The notes under the pieces were generated by a model. It had not been told where the DNA came from. It searched no databases and worked only from the letters and a program-made list of their open reading frames with translations. A DNA stretch of 64,000 nucleotides. Origin: Astropecten irregularis. Its lineage: Eukaryota > Echinodermata > Asteroidea > Paxillosida > Astropectinidae. The stretch is from positions 18,583,217 to 18,647,216 of the forward strand of contig OZ020246.1 in the NCBI GenBank assembly GCA_963971285.1. The letters are read 5' to 3'. A program made the position numbers and the translations under genes. This document shows positions 51,947-64,000 of this stretch, piece after piece (the stretch's first letter is position 1; each line of letters begins with the position of its first letter).

Positions 51947-53183
51947 TAATAGAAGAAGCTATGATTGGGTAAATTTGCCGTCTGGAGAATCAAATAGGCA
52001 TCATTGTTTAGCGGAGTGCTGGTTTATTGGACCACACTGCAGACCTTGCAAGTCAACACCTTCATTATATTGATTGACATCATTTATTCATCTGGCCAAG
52101 GTAAGGTATTGATCTAACATGTTGAAACAAAAAGCTTAGAACGTGTCAATGACGATCATTGCGCCGGGGCTGTCAAGTGCACTGATGGCCAGGGATTGCA
52201 ACGGCACAAAGAAAAAAAGCTCGCAAATTAATTCCCCTTGAACAAACATGAATAAGTCAATACTGACAAAAATGGGGGAATTCATTAACAGTCGAAGCTG
52301 AGATCGATCGGGGCTTTAATCAGCGCCACAGATGAACAAAGGCCCACCCTTAGGTTGATGAAGAAGCAGAGGCATAGATGTACACGTACTCATTGCCCAA
52401 CACTTCCACGCTTTCATCTTGGGGAAGGACAAAAAAAAAAAAAAAAAACAACAACAACCAAATGGAAAGGACAAAAAAAATCTGACATGTAGATGCAGTA
52501 AAGCTTGGACTGACTAACACGAGTATTGAAATTAAAATATTCGTGCAAAAATGTCAGCAATACTTGCACATCTTGTAACAGTTACAATTTAAATCGTGTG
52601 ACCTTGCAAAAACAATTCTAAAGTCATTTCCCCTCTTGCCCAGCCGGCGAAAAAAGAAAAGGAAAAAAAAAAAGACCGAAAGAAGAAAGAAAGAAAGGAG
52701 AAAAGGAGGGAAAGAAAATAAAAGGCCCCTCTGCATAGTCACCTGACTGCGGGATGGAGAAATCTTGTTTTATTACCTCCTTCTAATTAGCGGGAAAATC
52801 AATATCTTTCAGCAAATCTCGGAGAAAGAAAAGGAGGAAGACCGACTCGGCGGGAAATCGGACGAGGGAATCTCAGGCCATGAACAATTTACAGTCTAAT
52901 TCACTTGCTCCCCACCCCCCCATCTCCTGCTTGATCACATTGCACATGACTTGCTTGCTCGTCTCATTTCCAGCGCTGACTTTTCCATCTCTTTTAGTAC
53001 GTTTTATTTTGCATTCTATGGGTTCACCCTGCCATGCACTAGCCTTAATAGAGGCAGGTGTTTGAGAGACTAATCAGGAAAGGCCTACTTGCATAATCAT
53101 GCCACTCCTGAAATATTTTTTTGACTCGCCCTCCCTCCCCCCACCACAACTATCCTACATTATAGGGAACACTAGGATGTTTT

Positions 53184-53198
53184 TGTGTGTGTGTGTGT
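53184..53198 (+). repeat. (GT)n microsatellite
   Basis: An alternating GT run of about 15 bases after a short T run. Confidence 0.85.
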
Positions 53199-54741
53199 AA
53201 ATAGGAAATCACTGATTCTGAAATGTGAAAGGTCAGGTTATCTTGACTTTGGAAGGACAACATACTGTCAGACAGCCATTTAATATTGACAGATAGTCGT
53301 GTCATATTCATACATATATTTATCTCATCACAAAGAACAGTTTTCAAACCTTATCTTTCCCCGAGGACAAAACAAAATATTCTGATTAATCTTTTACTGA
53401 TGTCAGCTCATTTATTCTTGACAATGACTTTGCCGAGTCTTGTATAATTATCACAAAGGTCAGAATTTCCATGTGTTTTTTTTTTTTTTGAGAAACTTGA
53501 ACGCTTTATCTTTGAACCCGTCATCAGTGCAACCTAATACAGCCTACTCCGCACTGACAAATATTAACATTTGGTTCAAGATTGTAATGATGGTCTTCAA
53601 GTGTGCCAGAAGCCCACGTTCACAACTAAATATTAATCACAGAAGAGGTCTGAGCCTTGAAGTGCCTACGTAGCTCCACATCAAAGCACATAAATAACAT
53701 TAATTTCTCCATTTGTCAAAAGAACTGGGCGCTGACAGTGAAGTACATCTTGCATTAATCAAAGACACTGAGATCTGCCATCCCCGTGTGCGCACTAAGC
53801 ACCGCAACTAATTCACAACGGCTACAAGTCCTTGGAGTTGGCCTGGAAAATACATTGGATCTCCCCGACCGTCACGTACTGAGTTATAACGATGACGATA
53901 CAGTGCCAAACACTTCAGCAACTCATTTTGCTGCAATCTTGAATGAACGTACTCTTAGTTGTCATATTGTTGGATGTTACTGCCTTAGACTAATATTCGG
54001 CAAACTAAATTAGAGATGGCCATTCGGTGGTTATTGACAACTGGGCTGGTTGTGCCTTGCGTGCTTGGGCTATGCATACTTCAGATATTGACAAAGTATG
54101 GACATGGATTTGGGGAAAAATCAACAGAGGACGAGACAAGTTTGGCCTGCTTTCAGTTTTTCATAGGCCTACTTTGAAGTGCTTCAGTTCCAGTTTGACT
54201 GTTTACTTAACCCACTCATGTTCTTCATATAAGACATCTCAATACATCCTAAAATAGTTCAAAATCTTGAATTGACAGAATAAATGCTTTATTTTTTCAA
54301 GCCAAAATAAAAAAAACCTCCTGTCAGTGCTCAGCATGTTCAGGCTTTTGTGTGGCAGCAAATTAAACTAGACTAGTCAAAATACATATATGAAGTTAAT
54401 GACACGAGTCCAAGCAATATGACTCTGGTGTTTTTCTTTCCTGGGATGATTTTTTTCTTGTTCCTTTTTTTGTCTTGGCTCCCTTTTATCGCCATGTGAC
54501 ATATGGTATCAGGATTGTCACCACACCTCGGTAATATCCAACACGCCAAAGCACTGTAATGGCTGCCCTCATGCTCGTATGCAAATCATGTCTTTGTTAT
54601 CCCAATCAGGGCACGAGTCTCCATTAGAGCCTTGACAATGACCAAAGCCATGCCTTGTGATAATCAAGTCATAATATTTGACAACTCTAGCACTACTGTA
54701 AGTGCTGCCAAGGGTAAACCCTATATGGGCCATCCAGCACT

Positions 54742-54764
54742 CACCCACCACCACCACCACCACA
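54742..54764 (+). repeat. (CCA)n microsatellite
   Basis: About seven CAC/CCA units. Confidence 0.9.
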
Positions 54765-57700
54765 CTTGGGACCCAATTCAAAGGGTTACAATAGATGGAA
54801 TATTAATTGACACCATTTTTTTTTTTCGCGGGTAGGGTCTTTTTTTTCTTTTTTTATTCTGAGTTACATTACTTTTCTTTCATTCTTTTTTCAAGAGGCA
54901 AAGGGTGATTAATCTTCAAGCACACTGTGCACACGTACAGTCACACTTTGCACCAATTTGGTCATCCTACTCTTTACCACCAGGCAGGCTAATGGGACTC
55001 GTTCCCATACCAATGTTCATATTTCTGTACCTAACCCTAAGATCACTGCATACTGGACTAGTATAATAGTGCCCGAGAACAGTCTCTTGCGATGGGGCCT
55101 CCCGAGTTGCCGGGGTAGCCTATGCAAACAGATGTAGAGGAAGCTCTTTGTCTCCCAATTTCCGTCCCCGAAAAACAATTAAGTGCAGGCAGGAAACGCC
55201 CTGCAAATACATGTATTAGCCGAGGAAATAATTTTGCCTGAGCAAATCAAATTGAAGTAAGAACACTACAACTATCACACATACTAAGGACACGGAAGAG
55301 ATCTTGAATATCTATCTGTGTGTCAATATATGGCAGCTAGCCCAGAAATACAAGGCTGACTTACACGGTTTTATTTTGTTGTGTCTACTCAACAACTCTG
55401 GATGCAAATAATGTCAGTGTACCAGTAAATACATGTATATTTAGCCGACAATTCTTACCGTTAGTGTAAACAAAGTGAATTAATTATTTTGGCTGGTACC
55501 TTAAAATCGCATGAATTAAAAATGAAAAATATAATAAAAATAGCATAATACATACATGTCTTTTCAATATTCAGATGTCATTTTCACTTTGAGCCATTTT
55601 GGAGATTAAGCTACCCCTAGAACATACCAAAAGGATCATTTATGTCAAAGCTTCACAGATGGAAAGACTTAGGGAAAAAAATGAATTAACAAAAAACTGA
55701 ATATATGTAATAAAGCTTATGTTGGCATACCCTTTTAATTGTTAACAAAAAATAATACTAAAGACATGCTGAGTCCCTATCAAACAGGAGTATTTTGTGC
55801 TGGTATGATGCATGTGCATGAGGAATTCTCCAGAGACCAAGCGGTGAGCCAACATCCATTATAATCATGAAAAATATTAACAATATCCTTCTTATTTTTC
55901 TAATCATCAGAACGTGGCATTTTATAAAAGATGAATAGTATTGAATTACTCCCTAACTTGAGCCACAAAAAAACTCTTTTTAATCCCTTGAAAATGCAAG
56001 ATATTGTGCTGCACATTACAATGCGTATTATGTACAGGGCCCCGTCCTCCTCCTATTGAAAAATGATTAGAAAGGAAGGAAAATGTAATTAATTTCGGGC
56101 ACACTTGAATATCATGCAGGAAATTAATGTTTTAAATTATTTTGTGGCCGTTTTTTTGAAATTCGGTTTCCTGATGAAAGAAAATAACAAGATAATGTCG
56201 GCGATAATGGCCAGGCAAAATAAAACCTTTATTTTCTTTGGGTAACGGTTGAAAGAAAAGTCTACTGAATTTGATCCTTTTTTTTTCTGATTTCAAAAGT
56301 ATCTTACAAAAAATAAGAAAGAAGTATTCAGGATGCGGATGGGCAGCAATGGAATTGAAAGAGAATCTGTATTATTTCATCTTGAGCGTCTTCAATCAGC
56401 TTGGTCCTTTTGTATACAGGATACATGTACTTCAAAACACAATTATGACCCAGAAAAAGAGTCTTAAGATAGGGCAAACCGCACTCTACATTTTTACATT
56501 GAGTTCAAATTGTTGTTTTTTTCTTTGGCCCGCTGGGTCTTCATTTTGATAAATCACTCAAGTACTAGCGGTGGAAGATCTAGTTAGGAGAAACAGACAT
56601 ACATTCTTCTGTAAGTTTCATCTACTTCTCATCCATGAACAAACTTCTTCTTTTATCTTCTTTTTCTTTCGTTCGTTTTTTTTCTCTATATACAGCCACT
56701 GCAATAATCTCTTTTTGGACTCTAAATTTCTGAGCTCCACACAAACATGTATTTCAACAAAAGTACAAAGAAATTCAAATGGGATTTCCTATCTTTTCCT
56801 TTTGGTGTGGGGATTGTTGAACTATACAAAAAAAATATTGAATCTCCTCAGTGCGAAATATTAGATCAGCTCCTGAAAGTAAGAACATCATGAAGGCAGT
56901 TTCATTGTACATTGTAAGTCTATTGATTTTCATTGTGTCTACTGTACATAAGGGCGTGTAACTCAAAACCGAATTTGGCAAAATCATTTTAGGAGAATTG
57001 GGTCAAATCTCACCTTTTTTGGTCAAATATAAATAACTTTTCCCCCTCCTCCTGAATGTGACCACCCATTAAGTGAAACTTTAACTGATGGTGTTCCGTG
57101 GGTCTGAGTTCATTTAGTGAATTGAAATTTGAGAGTTTTGAGTCACAGGCTGTGAAATTTACCCAATCAAACACATCTAGTACCACAGGGTTTTCAATCA
57201 AAGACTACTTATTATCTTTTAAAGACAGATTGAGCAATGCCCTAATGTAAATGTACGTATCACATTCTTCAATGTACTTTTTTGGGGGGTCCTTTATTTA
57301 AGCCATGCCAACCTGGCTTTTTGTGTGTATTCTATAGATGGCTGGCTGCGGGCTGGGAGGGAAAATTGTGCCAAAGAAAAAACTGACCTTAGCAACAAGC
57401 CTGGCAGGCCTAACTGGTTCATTTGCTCACAGCATTCCGTGGAGAAAATGTGATAATGCCTGGCCCGCTACCGGCAAAACTCATCATGGCCCAATACAAA
57501 TTAACCATCTTTGCAAAAACAAATGAATTTGGGTTTGTGGACTAGGACTGGGACTGCACAGGCAGGCTCTTCACATCCCTGCGGACGCTGATGCTCTAAT
57601 TTCATTTGGGGCGAGAATTCATTAGTTTTAGGCACTTAATCTAACCAGCCGAGTCTTATGCATGTTCTGAGATAAGGGGGGAGTCTACTTTGCACAGTAA

Positions 57701-57807
57701 ATTAGTCTTTCCAGGGTATGGCCAGCATATACCTTATAATTTTTTCCCCAGCCAAATTGATTTAGGTCTTGTTCATCAGGGACATGCGCCTGTTCTTTTT
57801 TTTTTCT

Positions 57808-57848
57808 CGCTCCCTCCCCCTCCCTCTCTCTCTCTCTCTCTCTCTCTT
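57808..57848 (+). repeat. pyrimidine tract with (CT)n
   Basis: About 40 bases of pure pyrimidine, mostly CCCT and CT units. Such a mirror-like tract can form triplex DNA. It also resembles a polypyrimidine splicing tract, but no adjoining exon is apparent. Confidence 0.9.
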
Positions 57849-59337
57849 TTAAGGGTGTGTGCAAGAAGGCGAAAAAAATTGCTGCGCTAAGTCTGCCATA
57901 CGTACTGTTGCTGATTGGAAATCTATCATGTCCTCCTCGAACCAAACTTGTTATGAAAGAAACAGCCTTAAAAGGAAAAAAAAAAGACACATGGTCTAGT
58001 TCAAGGACAACATGTATCTGCGCAAACTAAACTAAAGGGGCGGGGGAAAGCTGCTTTCCCAACATTTATAATTCATTTTTGTGTGTGTGTCTGGAATAAG
58101 AATGTAAAATCAAGATGGTCCTAATTTCACCGCACACGTTTTACATTGTGACCATGACCCTGGCCTTTTGAAATCTTTGTCGCTGTCTATAATTACAGGA
58201 AACGTTAACACAGACAGCCGAATGTCAAATCACCCAGTGCACACTTACAAGTAGTTAAACAGCCTGCCTGCGCAGAAAAAAAAAATCATTTCTTTGTCAA
58301 TTAGTAGCTCCTGGTTGAACAGGAAACAAACTCTATAAAATCCTGCACTTTCATTCTATCATTTGTCAGTAATAATAATGTCAAGCTTCCGTGCCTTGGT
58401 ATATTTCAAACTACCGGTTACAAATCTTTCGACTGTTTTTCCTGCCTTGCACATACATACTTCTTAAAGTGGCAATTCAGGACAATTGTTTTGCAATGTG
58501 TTTTTTTTTCCCCGCATAAATGTAGTTTTAAGTCCGCCTGATACGCAGTGATAAAAATGAATTGGTAGTCTGTTCACGATAACATTATGCAGCACTTGAA
58601 GTTAAGTTGAGTCTTTGTATAAAAGAAAAAAGATGGTGGCACTTAAAACCATAAGGTATGAGTATCCCTATATGCATAACAGCAAAGGACATCTTCAGCA
58701 GTTCCATTTCTACTAGACAGAAGGCAATGCAGTGACTGCATAGCAATAAATTAGTCCACTTCTGTACCAAGTTTCACCCGGCTGGGCCAGTATTTTCTTT
58801 CTCGGTTCTTTGTGCAGGCCCTTTGCGATGACAGGTTGCGATGTTTACTTTTTATTGGAAGGAAGTCCAGAGTGCATGAATTCAGGATATTCCATTTTCA
58901 TGAGGTCAGGTAAGGTGAAGAACCACCGCAACCCGCACACTGATTGGTAGTGTGCAATGGGAATCAACCATTTTTATTGATCTCTACAAATACAGAAGTC
59001 GTTGGAGTAGGTCTATACATGCATTTATGCAGAAAGCTCTTCTCATGTATGTCGTGCAAATATTATGGAAGGTGTGGGGATACTGGGGTTGAAATTGGCC
59101 ATGCACGGTGTATGATGCACCAATTCTACAAACAAGGAGGTATTGCTAAATAAGTGGTTGGGATACTACCAAATTTGAATCTTTACTGGATAAATTTGTA
59201 ATGTGCCAGGATGTGTAATCAATTTCTTTTTCTACAATCGGATTATTTTCTAACCTACCCATCCAGCCACTCAAGTGAAATAAAAGGCACAATTCATACA
59301 AATTACAAGCATATCGGCATGAATCCTTAATACTTAC

Positions 59338-59671
59338 TAAAAATATGATTCAAACTTGTAAAATGTCAAGAATTTGAAATAAGTCTTGAAAGCATGTCTG
59401 CCAGTTTGGTTTTCCCATTTGTCAAGTACATTGGTTGCAGGCTTGGGATCTTAGAGATTTCAATTCAATTCTTGTCAACAACTTTGCGTAAGCCAAGTGC
59501 AGGTCTGGATGCATTTGTTTAATTGACAAACAACTTTTGGATACTCCGAGAGCGCATAAAGTACTTTAGCAGGGCTGGTGAGATATTTGTTCTCTCCAAA
59601 AGTCAAGGTAACTGTATAAGCCTTGGTAATCTCATGGATGAGCTGGTGAACGGACTGCGGAGTCACTCCAC
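59338..59671 (-). CDS. possible exon with an internal stop
   Basis: On the minus strand, a pyrimidine-rich tract ending in GATTCTAG (59679-59672) is a reasonable acceptor, and a consensus donor A|GTAAGTATT follows at 59338/59337. The frame entered in phase 1 is open for about 65 codons, starting GGVTPQSVHQLIHEITKAYT, then has TGA at 59475, leaving about 137 bases of untranslated exon. The peptide has a plausible composition, but I recognise no family. If real, this is either an alternative end exon with a spliced 3' UTR or an exon that triggers nonsense-mediated decay. It lies upstream of the 49959-50102 exon in the direction of transcription, so it could belong to the same unit. An open frame of this size is not rare by chance, so support rests mainly on the splice sites. 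Confidence 0.22.
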
Positions 59672-60387
59672 CTAGAATCAAGAACAAGAAACCCGTGACT
59701 GACATGATGACATCCATTCAGCATCATATGTCATCTCCCTGGAATATGCCAGCCCCCCCACCCTACCAATATATACCACATGTTTGTATACCAACCAATG
59801 AGAGAATAATTGATAACACATGATGGAAAATAGGTCAACAATGGACCGGTTACCCAATCCGTGGCTGTGGAGAGTTTCGGGAGATCAAGCGGATTTTTCT
59901 AAGGTTTCCATAAATTACATGCATTCTGGAATCACTTAAAAACACTTCAAGGCACCAGGCATGATTATCATCTACATGTAGCAGTTACCAAATGATTATC
60001 GCCAAGCTTATTTCGAAACGAAGGTTGTATACTGATATCAATATTCTCCCTAATAGTCTTAAAGGTATCTTGCAGTGATATTTTCACTGAAGTTTTTCTC
60101 ATCATAGCATTTAGGGTCTCAACTAGCTCCACAAAACAAATGGCGAACCTTTATAGGTTTAAATCCAACACAAGTTGCTCCATTCACAAACTTTACAAAA
60201 TAGTGCCCTTTTCATGTATGGCTTTGGTTATTCTGAATCCCACTGTAAAAAGAAAACCCAAAACGATTGAAACAAATTAAAAGGCCAAACTTTATCTACA
60301 GAGGTCTTCGACAGATAACAAGGGGAGTGAAAGGAGTCGTTCAACACCAAAACAAGTTAGGGAGGAAAAAAGTCTTTCAGAAATCTT
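59672..60387. other. non-coding, possible unrelated repeat start
   Basis: CTTAAAGGTATCTTGCAG at about 60058 resembles the TTAAAGG start of the MITE families, but no matching right end or internal similarity was found. Confidence 0.3.
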
Positions 60388-60719
60388 ATAGAAATTACAA
60401 ATCAAATCAAAAATATCAAGACAGATACAGTAACAGTCATCTGTGAATATTTCAGTCCCATACATTGCCCAATTTTTGAGAAAACAGTGAAAAACAGCCA
60501 CAGTATTTCTTAAGTCTTGTATTTTTATTTTTAATCTTTTAAAAGATCAAACAGATTTTCAGTCGTTGTTTTACTAATTTCTGGATAAATACACCATTTC
60601 AGGCAGAACAAAATTAACGGTAGGTTTCTACCAACACCATCTTTATACCCTAAAAGTTATATGTAAATATCTGAACATTTCTGTTTTGGTCTCTTACCAA
60701 AGTATGATACTACCTTTAA
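60388..60719 (+). mobile_element. MITE family A, copy 3, 5'-truncated
   Basis: The right terminus is intact (ATGATACTACCTTTAA). Internal blocks AACAGTCATCTGTGAA, GAGAAAACAGTGAAAAAC and CATTTCAGGCAGAA align with copies 1 and 2. Similarity fades left of about 60388, so the left inverted repeat is missing or unrecognisable. By eye it is more diverged than copies 1 and 2. Confidence 0.8.
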
Positions 60720-60775
60720 GCTGTTTTGATGACATACTTGAAATCACAATTTTGCTCATGAATATGGACATTCTA

Positions 60776-61316
60776 ATTTGCATACAAACATACAAAATAA
60801 CTTGTGAAATATGTGCAGAAACAGCTGTGAAAGTTAGTGAAATTTGATACTATAGAGCAGCTGTTATCTTGCATGCATCAGGGTAATATTATTCCTATCA
60901 AATTTGGTTAAAAGTGGAATCCATCTTAAAGTGAGGATGTCAAAGGAAATTTACACAATTCTTGTCTGTGCTGTCCACAAATGGAAATACATAATGCCAC
61001 ACAAATACTACTATTGGTTTCACTGAAGACTCAAAATATAATCTTCTGGCATCTGACTAAAATGCAGACATACATTTAGTTTTCTTTCACTTTTATTACT
61101 TTAAATTAGTTTGCCTCTTTCTTCTTTTTTTTTAGATAAGAGGTTGTTTTCCGAAATATTTATGTAAAATTATCACACCTTTGTTTGAAATGCAAATTTT
61201 GCATAAATACAGAAAAGCGATTAGAGTCATCATAAACTGCCTATTATGACCCATGTTGTTATTTCTTCCGAAGATCGCCCACAATAGGAAAAGGTCAACT
61301 TCTTTCACATGCAAAT
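60776..61316. promoter_or_regulatory. cluster of three perfect POU octamers
   Basis: ATTTGCAT at 60776-60783, and ATGCAAAT at 61190-61197 and 61309-61316. These are exact POU-homeodomain octamers within about 540 bases, the densest grouping in the window. The cluster begins just right of MITE family A copy 3. Confidence 0.35.
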
Positions 61317-64000
61317 TGCTTGGATCAAAGTGCTGGTAATTAGAACTTACACCCACTGTAAATGATGTTTGAAAAACAACAACATATTTTCCAGCAGTTG
61401 CTATGACAAAGATTGCACTTGAAGTGTTATCTCTTGATTCATCTGATTTGATTCTCAGTGGAAACTATGAATATATATCTAACAAACGTTTCTATTTCCA
61501 AGCGTTGAATTTCATCAATCATTCAATTCAAGCCAAATTTAGTCTCAGATCCTTGGCACGATCGGCCTACCAACGATCTGAATAAAAATAAAACAGCAGG
61601 CAGTAAATGGGAATTCAAAGTTAGTACCGACCGCAATTTACTCAAGAAGATACCGATTTTGTGTTGTTATTTTTTTTTCTGTTCACACAAATAGATGATT
61701 TTCAGTTATCTTAAGAATGTGTACATTATTATATTCAGCTGCTGGGGATCTGAAATGTTAGGTGAACAGTTGCTGTGCCGTTAAACATATGTCTTCCGTG
61801 CCAGTCTCATAATATTTTGGATATTGCATTAATTCAACATGACAGCATCTATAAGCATAGACAACCTTAACATGAGATTCATGTGTTATCATTGTGGAAT
61901 GCGTAACATGAGGACAGGACTCCATGCTATGGGCTCCCATCATCTGCAGGGAGTGTAAATAACTGCTGTAGATGACATGAGCGCTGATTCGATGTGACAA
62001 CTGGCCTGACTGGGAGAGGTTTTATTTTTTTTAAACAGGACTTCAAAAGGCACGATACGGGGATGTTCATTTACGTGCCAGAAATTTAGCAAGTGATATT
62101 TATGGTCGATAAAAAAATATATACCTTTCTGATGTCGTTTCAGCGATGGACACAGTAGCTTTACTTGGCTGGATGCATATGGAAATCCAATTTATGGAAA
62201 ATAGATGTGCAAACACTTGTCATTTTGCAGATTGAACGATAGCCGTATGAATAATGTTTGAAAAAGATGCAGTACATTACACACGATGAATGATTGGCCC
62301 AGAAGTGTGGAATATTTTCTGCATTTCCCACATGGGCTGCGTGTTTCACAACTTGGGATTGGGGTCTGCAATAAACTTCCCCTGGCAATTAGTAGACAAT
62401 CCTGGTAATAATAACAACCTAGGTACCTGGAGACTGAGTTGGGGCTGAAATCAGTGGGACAACAGGAGAGAGAGAGAGAAAGAGAGAGAAAGAGGAGGCA
62501 TCTTCCTCCGTGGTGCAGGACTTGGCATCAATGTCTCAGGGCACCAGAGGCCATCTGGAAGCCTGCTTTCTCGGATGAGCCAATGAACCCATGTCAACAC
62601 ACTGTTCCATCAACACTGCGCGCACGGGGGAATTGGGACAAATGAAAGAAACACTATGTAATTTCATGCAACATTGGCTAGATTACACTACAGTTCCCTC
62701 TATCCTCAAAACCTTTAGGGAATGTGGCATGCAGGCCAGGAGGATCGCAAGCAGTTGCTGCCATTTCCTGCTGCTTCCTGTCTCCCGTACCATCCCCATC
62801 AAACAATGAATATCCATCGCAATAAGGAATAACAGACACCCGTCAGCTGTTGATGGGGAAAAATGAGCACAGCGACAAAATCCCGGTACATTTAACAGAA
62901 AGAACAAAGTAATGAAATATCACTTTGATTTCCTGGTATCTTCAAGCAGACGTTGCCAACATGTCAGTCTTCTCGCCCGGCTGAATTTCAGGCTCATTAC
63001 TGTTTCTGACGTGTGTGCTGTCCGTCACCCGCAACTCCCAGTGCTATTCGGAACCCAGTGGCACAGAAAATTAAATTCTGGCGATAAATCATTGGAAAAC
63101 ATGAGTTCTTGCAGTTGATGAGCTACGCATTGCAAGACGTGCTTGCCCATGAAACTTTAAAGACTTCTTACTTCAAAAAGATACACAGATTGTTCTCTGG
63201 CGATCTAGTCACGAGAGAAACATTACGAGTAGGGCCTATATCTGCACCTTGCTTGTGCACAAAATGAGGTCAACTTTTGAAACTTCAGTGACCCAGGCTA
63301 ATTGAAAACCAAAAAATACTGCCGCAAGCAGCGACCCAAAGAAAAGCCCAAAGAAAACACCCGCTGACACATGAGTGCAAACTTCCAAAGGCACTCACTT
63401 TTGGCAACCCTGTATTGTATAATGGGACCACCTTAATGGGTATTGAGAATGACCCCTGACCCCTGACATCTACACTGAAGCATGCAGAATAAAAATGGTA
63501 GAAATGGCTTCAGTCTTTGTGCATGCAGTCTGTCTGTCATGATAAATATATGTCACTTAACTGTCCAAATAGGTTTGAAGTCGGTAACAACAACGCAAGG
63601 CCTTCACAGTGTACACATGTATGGTAGAGGAAGGAAGTACAGTACATACAAGCATAGGAATACATCCCATACAACATAACAGTATTTGTTAGTTTTCCTT
63701 CAGCTGACAAATTTGTGAATACTGTATAACTTATAAACCAAACATAATTTTCAAGTTTTGATTGGAAGGATCTTACATGTAATGTCATTTCTGCAAAATT
63801 CAGAAAAAAAAAAAATCCTACTGAATACTTTTTTTTAATTCTGAAAAAAAAAAACCTCAGAGGTGACAAGGAATAAAAACATCAGTTTAGTTTGGGGTCT
63901 GAACGAATAGTAGTTTTGAAGATAGATCATACTAAAAACCAAACATTTAAGAGAAAAAATTCCTTGAAAATGCTCACATACATTTGAACAATGTGAAATA
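61317..64000. other. non-coding, no gene seen
   Basis: Contains a (GA)-rich tract at about 62465-62495 and A runs near 63804-63855. Open frames are short and domain-free. Confidence 0.5.

Larger units (their letters stand above)
50103..59337. other. non-coding, probable intron on the minus strand
   Basis: Upstream of the coding exon in its direction of transcription. Contains a TGATTGACAT PBX/MEIS-like site at 52071-52080, octamers at 54579-54586 and 55402-55409, several TACATGTA palindromes, and (GA), (GT), (CCA) and (CT) runs. Minus-strand donor-like sites near 55457 and 58240 have only tiny or poorly supported exons behind them. Confidence 0.45.

Overview
This is eukaryotic, AT-rich, almost entirely non-coding DNA. 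No open frame exceeds about 180 codons, homopolymer and short tandem repeats are scattered throughout, and vertebrate-type SINE/LINE bodies are absent. The 8-base palindromes TACATGTA and TAGGCCTA recur many times. That dialect is typical of marine invertebrate deuterostomes, so I favour an echinoderm (sea urchin or sea star) or hemichordate source. The species call is inference.

The best-supported gene piece is one internal coding exon on the minus strand at 49959-50102. It has a strong acceptor, a GTAAGT donor, one open frame over 48 codons and phase 2 at both ends. I do not recognise the protein. A 60-base segment at 31383-31442, also minus strand, has an equally good acceptor/donor pair but is stopped in all frames, so it could be an untranslated or NMD-triggering exon of the same transcription unit. 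A weaker minus-strand candidate lies at 59338-59671. On the plus strand, 46771-47076 looks like the second half of an immunoglobulin-type domain followed by a hydrophobic C-terminal tail and a stop. The window therefore reads as the large introns and flanks of one or two genes, not a gene-rich segment.

Region by region: 1-8946 is non-coding with G/A-rich tracts and two information-rich blocks (about 4330-4860 and 5040-5740). 8947-9288 is a MITE. 9289-31382 is a long non-coding stretch with scattered octamer, RFX-like, CRE and TALE-type motifs. 31443-44518 is more of the same. 44519-44649 is a near-perfect fold-back element. 46771-50102 is the busiest part, with the Ig-like exon, a motif-dense block at 47101-47345, two MITE families, a pogo/Tigger-like terminus and the coding exon. 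50103-64000 is again non-coding, with a third copy of the first MITE family and a trio of perfect octamer sites near 60.8-61.3 kb.

Two related families of terminal-inverted-repeat MITEs bounded by TTAA explain most of the recognisable dispersed repeats. The motif content (13 perfect POU octamers by my count, an RFX X-box, SOX repeats, PBX-type sites) fits a cis-regulatory landscape, but conservation cannot be tested from one sequence. I saw no tRNA, rRNA, CRISPR array, retroelement coding region or known microRNA seed hairpin.
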